A stretch of DNA of 64,000 bases from Ceratobasidium sp. AG-K. Taxonomy: Eukaryota; Basidiomycota; Agaricomycetes; Cantharellales; Ceratobasidiaceae. The translations under genes and the position numbers were made by a program. Positions 57,222 to 64,000 of this stretch are shown here, piece by piece. Position 1 is the stretch's first letter. The number at the start of each line of letters is the position of its first letter. The notes beneath the pieces are model-generated. The model was given only the letters and a program-made list of their open reading frames with translations. It ran no database searches and was not told the DNA's origin. The stretch lies in NCBI GenBank assembly GCA_037039685.1, contig JAWNGF010000006.1, forward strand, positions 2,418,001 to 2,482,000. The letters are read 5' to 3'.

Positions 57222-58855
57222 ATGTCTCAAGCAGAGGCGTCCACTTCCAGCGTTCCACCGGAGCCCTCGGCCTCGGCAGAATCCGCAACCAAAAAGCCTA
57301 TCACAATCATTACGATCGGAATGGCAGGCTCGGGAAAGACGACTTTTGTCCAACGAATCAACTCGTACCTTCGCTCCACCCCTTCTCCGGTTACTGGCAC
57401 CCCACGTCCGCCATATGTAATCAACTTGGATCCCGCGGTGGCAAATGTCCCGTTCGAGGCTAATATTGATATCCGGGATACAGTGGATTACCGAGAGGTT
57501 ATGAAACAGTGAGTCGTGTTCCTCGAGTGCCAGTGTATTTGACCGGTGGCACATGGGAAAAGATACAACTTGGGACCAAACGGCGGCATTCTAACTTCAT
57601 TGAATTTATTTACGACTAAATTTGATCAAGTTTTGACACTCGTTGAGAAGCGTTCCTCAGAGGTCGAGTGAGTAAATAACTTGGTAGTCCTGTTTATCCA
57701 CTGAGTTCACTCGTTCGAATAGTTATATTATCCTAGACACCCCTGGGCAAATCGAAATCTTCACTTGGTCAGCCTCGGGTGCGATCCTTACGGACGCCTT
57801 GGCCGCCAGCGGCCCCGCCTGCCTCGTGTATATTATTGATACCCCACGATGCTCGGCTCCTGCGACGTTTATGAGTAACATGTTGTACGCATGCAGGTAA
57901 GTAGCTAATATTCGCCATCCATATCCTGACCAACAACTCCCACTCCGAAAGCATTTTGTACAAGACTCGATTACCATTCATTATCGTATTCAACAAGACC
58001 GATGTGACCCCACACGAATTTGCAGTTGAATGGATGTCAGATTTCGAAGGTGAGCCACCGATCTGCGCCAACGTAGCCGAAGAGTCAGTCCAACTGACGG
58101 ATTTATTAAAGCATTCCAGGCTGCTCTTAGTTCAAGAGAACACCGGGACGCAGACGGCGAACCGACGTATATGAGCAGCCTAATGAATAGCATGTCACTC
58201 GTTCTGGATGAATTCTACCGCCACTTGAAGGTGGGCCATTAACCGATAGCTATTGTCTGGGCAATTAACGTCCGCTGTGGGTAGGCTGTGGGTGTATCCT
58301 CGGCGACTGGAGCTGGAGTGAGTGACTTCTTCAAGGCCGTCGATGAGGCCAGGGACGAGTACGAAACGTAAGTATTCATCCACAGAGCATTTAATTTGGA
58401 AGGGATCTGACTAAATGGCGATAGGCAATACAAGCCCGAGCTCGAAAGGTTGAAGAAAGAGCGGGTAACTATGAATAATAAAATTCATAACTAGTATCCT
58501 GACATACGTTTAGGACGACAAAGAAGCAGCAGGCAAGAAAGATTCCCTCGATAGGCTAATGAAGGACCTCGCCGTCGACAAACAACAGGCCGAAGGACCA
58601 AACGCCCATTGGACCGGCCGGGAAAACCCGTACCTCGATCGATGGGACGATGCGGGAGAGGACGAAGGCGACGAGCCTGTGATGCAATTCCGTGGGATGG
58701 GCCGAGGATTTGCTTCAAGACGGGTGGATGACGGTGCCATCGACGATGACGAGAATCGGGAGTATGACGTCGACGCAGAGGATGATATTGTCGACCGAGG
58801 TGTGTTTGAGTCAACGATCAAAAATCAATTAACTAAAATGGTATGTGTTTCATAG
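57222..58855 (+). CDS. GPN1: GPN-loop GTPase 1 (Npa3/XAB1)
   Basis: Eight exons (57222..57508, 57563..57667, 57723..57896, 57952..58049, 58112..58230, 58285..58367, 58425..58464, 58514..58855) give 415 residues. GTPase motifs: G1 [13 protein letters not shown], the GPN motif in [16 protein letters not shown]3 DTPGQIE, G4 FNKTDV. Family marks are [20 protein letters not shown] and [15 protein letters not shown]. The C-terminus is charged and acidic. GPN1 (with GPN2/3) assembles RNA polymerase II and aids its nuclear import. All junctions are GT-AG, introns 50-62 bp. The last residues are uncertain: a GT donor overlaps the final codons (58841), so a further small exon could replace the last five. 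Confidence 0.93.
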
Positions 58856-59234
58856 ATGATGATGTCGATCCAGGGATGAGGGAGAGTCTCCAACGTGCGA
58901 GCAAGGGCTTGCGGGGCGGTGTGAGGTGGCCCAGGCCTGGTTAAGGGTACCTTAGGTATGACTGAAACGTTCAATGTATTTGACTCCGTACAGGATCGAA
59001 ATATGATATTCGTACACCATGATCTTGTTAAATTTAGAGCGACCGCTACAGGGGCGAATGACGTCAGTACGCTTCCACATGAAGGTGGCGCGCTAACCAC
59101 GATTTAAGAGCGCGCTAGTGAAATGCGTTGGCCGCACCCTCTCTCGTAAGCTTTCCGTAACATACCGTCACGACAGCCACGACTATCAATATTCTTCGAA
59201 ACAACCCCTACATCCAACACGCTATACCTGCAAC
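58856..59234. other. Intergenic region, no gene seen
   Basis: 3' flank of GPN1 and promoter of the NAD(P)-binding protein gene, both on the plus strand. Confidence 0.4.
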
Positions 59235-59967
59235 ATGAGAATTCTAGTTCTGGGTGGAACAGGTGCCATGGGCATCCTGTTGATTTACAAAGCCCTAGCC
59301 GCTGGTCATATAGTGACTGTCTATGCGAGAAACCCATCCAAGTTGCCAGAGGGTATGTTGCCATTATGCATAGTTCCATCGCAGACTGACCAGTTTCCAA
59401 TGAATAGACATTGCCTCGCATGAATCCGTGATTATCAGTAAAGGCGAGCTCACGGACGAGGAGTCCCTACGACATGCCATGCGTAACACAAATGCCATCT
59501 TATCCAACCTCGGTCCTGGCACAACTCCCTCCCACTTTCCTGGTGCTCACCCATCGGGAACACCCCTTGCCAAAGCGTATTCCCTCATCATCCGAATTAT
59601 GAAAGAGCCCGATGTGCTATGCAAGCGGATCGTCTTGCTCGGGACCGTCAGCATTCCTGATCCTGCGGACAAGCGGGATCTTGCGATTTGGACTCTCGTC
59701 CAAGGAGTCAAAGTCACAGCGTACGATGCCTATGCAGACGAGGTCGCTATTGGCGAGACATTTAGAAGAGAGGGTGATGGGATTGCTTGGACGATCGTTC
59801 GAGTCCCGCTCTTGACCAAGAGCGAATCGGAGCAGACGGTCGTTGGGTACGTCGGGGCACCCAAGATGGGCACCTATGTGTCGAGAGCTGGATTTGCTGC
59901 GTTTTGCTTGAGCGAATTGAGTCGTGGAGAGTGGATCGGCAAGGCACCGATGATATCCTCCAAGTAA
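59235..59967 (+). CDS. NAD(P)-binding Rossmann-fold protein (NmrA/atypical SDR-like)
   Basis: Exons 59235..59352 and 59408..59967 (55-bp intron) give 225 residues. It opens with the dinucleotide-binding motif RILVLGGTGAMGILLIYKAL (GGTGxxG), then VTVYARNPSKLP (selects the cofactor ribose), GELTDEESLRHAMRNTNAIL, and RIVLLGTVSIPDP. WTIVRVPLLTKSESEQ and SRAGFAAFCLSELSRGEWIG form the C-terminal part. This is the NAD(P)-binding domain found in NmrA-like and atypical short-chain dehydrogenases. No YxxxK pair is seen, so it may be a reductase of the biliverdin-reductase-B type or a redox sensor; substrate unknown. Length fits the small single-domain members. Confidence 0.87.
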
Positions 59968-60057
59968 CCCTCAATTTTGTATGAGCTTGCTATAATTAGA
60001 TTGGCCTATGTACACATCTTTAATCGTATTTGCTTGGAACTGACTAGTCACGTGGTG

Positions 60058-63000
60058 ATGCCTCAGCGCGATCCTTTCACCACCATCGTCTCCAATTCTT
60101 ACCATACTCGCGCCAAGCTCGATCCGAACGCGAATATGGAGTCTCCAGAACCTATAACCGATGCGGTTGATCTCGCCGAATCTGTCTATAAAGAATGCTG
60201 GGATGAATTTCAGTCTTGGAACTCGATTCAAGCCGTCGAGAAAACCCGCTTCAATCGAGCTTTGTTGGCCATGGACTTGCAAGAAGAGGAGGAGTTTGAC
60301 GAAACTGTCTACAAGCGACCCACCAATAACAAGACCGTACGAGAGCTGTATACATCTTCCTACTCGGCACGCTATCTTGACGAAGATTCGCTTGATTCGG
60401 AAGATGACCTAGTCGAACCAGAGTTTGAACGGTCTAAAACCTGGAAAATCTTGACCAAAACAGAGACTATTCCCAGATATAGCAGTTTTTCGCCTGTTCG
60501 CCAGCTAAACTATATTCGCGGTGACCTCTGGATTAACGAGAAGGGAGAGTACATCCGCCTTGCTGCATTGCCCGATGGATCAATGCCCCAAGAAGAGGAA
60601 GCTAGAATAATTAATATCGTACACAATGAAGGCCACCAAATTGAAAAAGGCATACTAAAAAATGCCGAGACCGACGGAGATCCAGGCGCCAACCAAGAAT
60701 CCATGCCATTTATTCCTCCCGAAATTCCTAAATATGGGATCAAAGATTACGGGGAGAAGTTTCACGACATTGAAGCATGGAGGGACGCGAGGGTACACTG
60801 GGACAACGATGGTATGTACATCTTGACTTGACGCCGTTCTGATTAAGCTCAGAGGAAAGAAAGAGGACATTATTGAAGGTGAAACAATTCGGAGATTGTT
60901 GTTTATCCATGGAATGGACGAGGGGAGCATCGATAGAACCGAGGTTCTTCCTCGCAACGTGGGCAATGTCTGTGGTATTCTGCGACACAGGTAATTGTCG
61001 TACAATTTTCCCGTCCCCTGCAGAAACTTGAAAGTCTCACAGAACCTACCCCAACCTCGATACCATATTCCCTAAAGACCCTCCTCTTCCACCTCTGCCC
61101 ACCGACGATTGGTTACAACTCTCCGGTGTCGGTTCAAGCCTTGAAGACAGGGTCAGGGAACAAGTATTATATATATGTCATCGGATTGATTGCCAAGGTG
61201 TTATGTGTCGCGCACATTGTAAGCCACACCGTGGGACGCTTGTTGCCTGACTGACCATAACGCCCGTTCAGTTCAAGCTCGGCAAAGAGCGATCCAAGCC
61301 AACCCAGTACGTGGACTAGGTCCTCAAACACCTAGATGGTCAGAGCCTACACGGACAGCTCCCGAATTGAACGCGAAATTCAAGCGCGACCGAAGAGTGC
61401 CGTGTGGACAGGGATGCTTTGTGACTGCAGAACCTGTGCCCGACCCAAGTAATTTTGTAGGTTTCTTGCCTTGGTTGAGATCATTTTCTAAGGATATTGT
61501 CCAGAGCGACGACGTGGTTGGACTTGAGAATGGATCCGAGCTAAACCCGCAAGTAATTGACGATATCAAAACAATATGGAGAGCAGAGGCGGACGCAATG
61601 CCCTGTGATGTAGCCGTGCTTGGATTGGACAGATTCACTTGTCGACAAGTATGTTACACTGTTGTAGTTTACGCCCATGCTAACATAAACTAGGCTTATC
61701 ACGTGCGTTGCGAGATGTATCCAAATCTTGCCGAATCAGAATCAGAGAGTGACGATTCTAGTGGTGGCGACTGGCGAAAAATCAAAGGAAAGAGCAAAGA
61801 AAAGGCCGTTAGTAAGTTCGAGCGAATCGACTAGTACTTGTCCCGATAAACAGTCTCTGCGTTGCAGTCCGATCAAAGAAAGCACCGTGTGTACTCGCGC
61901 CCGCGTTCAACTTGGTACTCAATATGATAACCTAGGTCTGAGGAATGCGATCACCCTGGTCCATGTAGAGACAATCCGGCCTGCGCATGCTTCACACAAA
62001 AAGCCTACTGTCTACGAGACTGCAAGTGTGACTTTGCATGTTGGTCTCCCTTCACACACCTAGCGCGCACGATGTTGATATTTGCAGGTAAACTACGCCG
62101 GTTAGGGTGCGGGTGCACTAAATCCTCCAGCTCAAACATTTGTCGCACAGCCAAATGTAGGTGCTTTCAAAATTGGATTGAATGCGACCCCGATTTGTGC
62201 AAAGGATGTTGTGCTAGGTGCGTCTAACATGTCCCTGCCTAACCAGAAGGTTAATTTATTCATAAATTGCAGAGGTAAGGTCGATTTCGACGGATTAACC
62301 TCACTACCAACCGCCGGTCATTTACAGATGGATACCCATGCATGAATGTCCCCCTCCTGATGAGAAACTGGAAGGCGACCCAAGTCAAGCCCAGTCAATT
62401 TGGCAATGGACTGTTCCTCGCCACTGGGTCCAGTGCTGTCGAAGACGATCTCATAGCAGGCAAGTTTCTCTACTTCCATGTGTTCATTACTTTCACTTCC
62501 GGATAGATTATACTGGTGATATTGTCCAAGACCGCACGGGACTCCGTAGAAAGTATGTGATCACTATATATGCGTATATGCTTAACTAATGAACGGAACT
62601 ATCCAGCGCGCTGGCAGAATCAAGCGGACGTAATTATTTGTTCAACTTTGCCGAACCGGGTCCCAGCCTAGATGCCGGATTCATCGGAAATGAATCCAGG
62701 TTCGCAAATCATCCAATGAACGGAAACCAAAACTGCCATGCGAAATGTAGGTTGGCACATCTTCAACACGCGCAAGGCTCACAAAGATGTAGACGTATGC
62801 GTCGGCGGAGAATTACACATTGGGATATATGCTAGTAAGAAAATTCTCAGCCATGTCCAAGTCAATTAGCTGACTCGCCTTAGTGAAACACTTATATCAA
62901 GGCGACGAACTGCTATTGCACTATGGTGAGGGATTCTTTATCAAGGAACCTCAAAACTACAAGCAACGACATGGCGATTCGGACGTCGAAGCAAGCGGCG

Positions 63001-63089
63001 AAAACGAAGAGGAGCTCGAGACGGGTAGTGGAGATGAGGATGAAGAGGATGAATATTCCGAGGTGGAGGATTCGGAAGAGTCTCTATAA
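60058..63089 (+). CDS. EZH2: E(z)/EZH2-type histone H3K27 methyltransferase (CXC + SET)
   Basis: Exons resolved: 60058..60811, 60855..60990, 61043..61218, 61272..61648, 61694 to about 61809, then the CXC and SET exons to 63089; about 850-880 residues. The N-terminal half is poorly conserved. A cysteine-rich pre-SET region joins as ECDHPGPCRDNPACACF and CLRDCKCDFAC, then LGCGCTKSSSSNICRTAKC and ECDPDLCKGCC (CXC domain, unique to E(z) enzymes). The SET domain follows: QFGNGLFLATGSSAVEDDL, ADYTGDIVQDRTGLRRN, RFANHPMNGNQNCHAK (usually RFANHS), IGIYAMKHLYQGDELLLHYG, and a long acidic tail. It should be the catalytic subunit of Polycomb repressive complex 2, writing H3K27me3. One intron (62460..62506) has a GC donor and one exon (62273..62274) appears to be 2 nt. 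Confidence 0.9.
62273..62274 (+). other. Apparent 2-nt exon in the EZH2 homologue
   Basis: Intron 62218..62272 (55 bp, GTGCGT to TTGCAG) is followed by AG and directly by intron 62275..62327 (53 bp, GTAAGG to TTACAG). Joining TGTGCTAG, AG and ATGGATAC reads CARDGYPCMN, in frame from CXC into SET. Removing the whole 110 bp as one intron shifts the frame. Confidence 0.65.
62460..62506 (+). other. GC-AG intron in the EZH2 homologue
   Basis: The donor is ATAGCAG then GCAAGT, the acceptor CCGGATAG, 47 bp. Joining gives DDLIADYTGDIVQ, the SET strand that corresponds to EYCGEI in other E(z) proteins. Confidence 0.8.
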
Positions 63090-63307
63090 ACTATTGTCAT
63101 ATAACTGAGGCTAAAGTTACAAGATGACTTTTCAAGCATACATATTCCATAGCGTGCAATACCGGACAGATAAATCAGAGGCATTTAGCAGAACGTCAAA
63201 GTATATGCAAATCATATAAGTCTACCCGGCATACCCTAACTCTCGTGTACGAATCGTAATAAATGCGCACTAATCATATATTCGCCATTGAAACGACCCT
63301 TTCCCGC

Positions 63308-64000
63308 CTATAAACAGCCTCTCACGTCGTATATTCTATGATGAATGTTCAACACTGCTATGTGGATAGATGCTCTAGGTTGAACTAGTTTGTGAGACAA
63401 ATATTATCAAAAAAGCCCACACAAACTCACCCTCCATGCAGTCATAAACTTCGCGGAGACTCCCAGCGAGTTGCTTGATAACCAAGATTAGCCGCTCGGC
63501 GTCTGAGCCCTCATATTGGCTAGACCCAACCATGTCCAAGTCAGCCTGAGCAGCGCAAGGACAGCAATAGCAACCTACCGTGGCGTCGGGAAATCTGGTC
63601 AAGCATTTCCCTGTATTCCGCTGTCTGGGAACGTATTTCCTGGGTCCACGCACGGTTATAGGATATCTCCTCTTTTGCCAACGCTATCCTATCCCTTTCT
63701 CCAGTCGCCAACTGTTGCAACGTTGCCACGATTACTTTACCGGTGGTCTCGAATCCTACACCTGCTTCGAGTTGAGCCATGGTAGGGATAGGATCATAAA
63801 CAAGTGGAGGAACTGGAGGGGGTGGTATTCGTACTGGGCGCGGTTCTCGTGAACGGATGGGACCAGGGACTGGAGTGAATGCGCAGGGCGAGAAAGTGGG
63901 TGAAGGAGAAGGAATCTGGGTCCGGGCGGGACTCGGAGCAAGTTTTACAGAGACGTGATTTCGACATTCATCTCGAGAAGAGGTTGATGTGGGTGGAGTA
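63308..64000 (-). CDS. 3' part of an unrecognised gene, cut by the window edge
   Basis: Minus-strand open text enters from the right edge. A Pro/Arg/Ser-rich stretch (PSPARTQIPSPSP, SREPRPVRIPPPPVPPL) is followed by a predicted helical segment (VATLQQLATGERDRIALAKE, EYREMLDQISRR). After a probable intron comes DLDMVGSSQYEGSDAERLI and REVYDCME, with a possible last exon ending in TAG at 63308..63310. The splice phase between the two helical parts could not be settled. The protein looks like a coiled-coil protein with a disordered N-terminus. Family and function are not recognised; the start lies outside the window. Confidence 0.45.

Noticed and set aside
61307..61358. Possible 52-bp intron in the EZH2-like gene
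   Set aside because: Has GT and AG ends, but removal shifts the frame to a stop, while reading through stays open into KFKRDRRVPCG.

Overview
The window looks like chromosomal DNA of a filamentous basidiomycete. Nearly every gene is cut by 45-60 bp GT-AG introns, exons of 2-60 nt occur, and intergenic spaces are short. The only RNA gene seen is a nuclear tRNA-Glu. A DUF6535 gene, a kinase-TPR fusion, an Hsp12A-like Hsp70, M43 proteases and F-box/LRR paralogues together suggest an Agaricomycete close to Rhizoctonia/Ceratobasidium. The taxonomy is inference; no search was run. Exon structures were built by hand from splice signals, reading phase and recognised family motifs.

Layout. 0.3-1.7 kb: divergent pair of an alkyltransferase-like DNA repair protein (-) and a DUF1771-Smr protein (+). 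2.3-5.7 kb: Prm10/ThrE-type (DUF1212) membrane transporter (-). 7.0-11.8 kb: divergent phospholipase D (-) and BTB protein (+). 14.2-15.2 kb: secreted lysozyme-like enzyme with a chitin-binding-type tail (+). 16.3-24.6 kb: Nup84/Nup107 (-) and Sac3 of TREX-2 (+), start codons 59 bp apart. 24.9-29.7 kb: two F-box/LRR paralogues (-). 31.5-33.4 kb: Hsp70-family ATPase with a damaged 3' part (-). 33.6-35.6 kb: Pho84-like phosphate transporter (-). 38.2-39.2 kb: small secreted protein (+). 39.4-41.5 kb: broken DUF6535 gene (-). 42.2-44.2 kb: C2-domain protein (+), then tRNA-Glu(CTC) (-). 45.5-48.5 kb: protein kinase fused to TPR repeats (+). 52.0-54.7 kb: M43 metalloprotease (-) with a decayed tandem copy. 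55.5-58.9 kb: divergent Shp1/p47 (-) and GPN1 GTPase (+). 59.2-60.0 kb: NAD(P)-binding protein (+). 60.1-63.1 kb: E(z)/EZH2-type histone methyltransferase (+). The right edge holds the 3' part of a further minus-strand gene.

The most unusual observations concern RNA structure and recent change. Five introns start with GC, all with the donor GCAAGT. The EZH2 homologue reads in frame only if a 2-nt exon is spliced between two normal-sized introns. The kinase-TPR gene carries a 252-bp internal tandem duplication whose copies differ by one silent base. Several genes are broken: two by TGG-to-TAG changes, one by a nine-C run, one by paired frameshifts in a linker. Four divergent pairs share short promoters, one joining a nuclear-pore scaffold gene to an mRNA-export gene.
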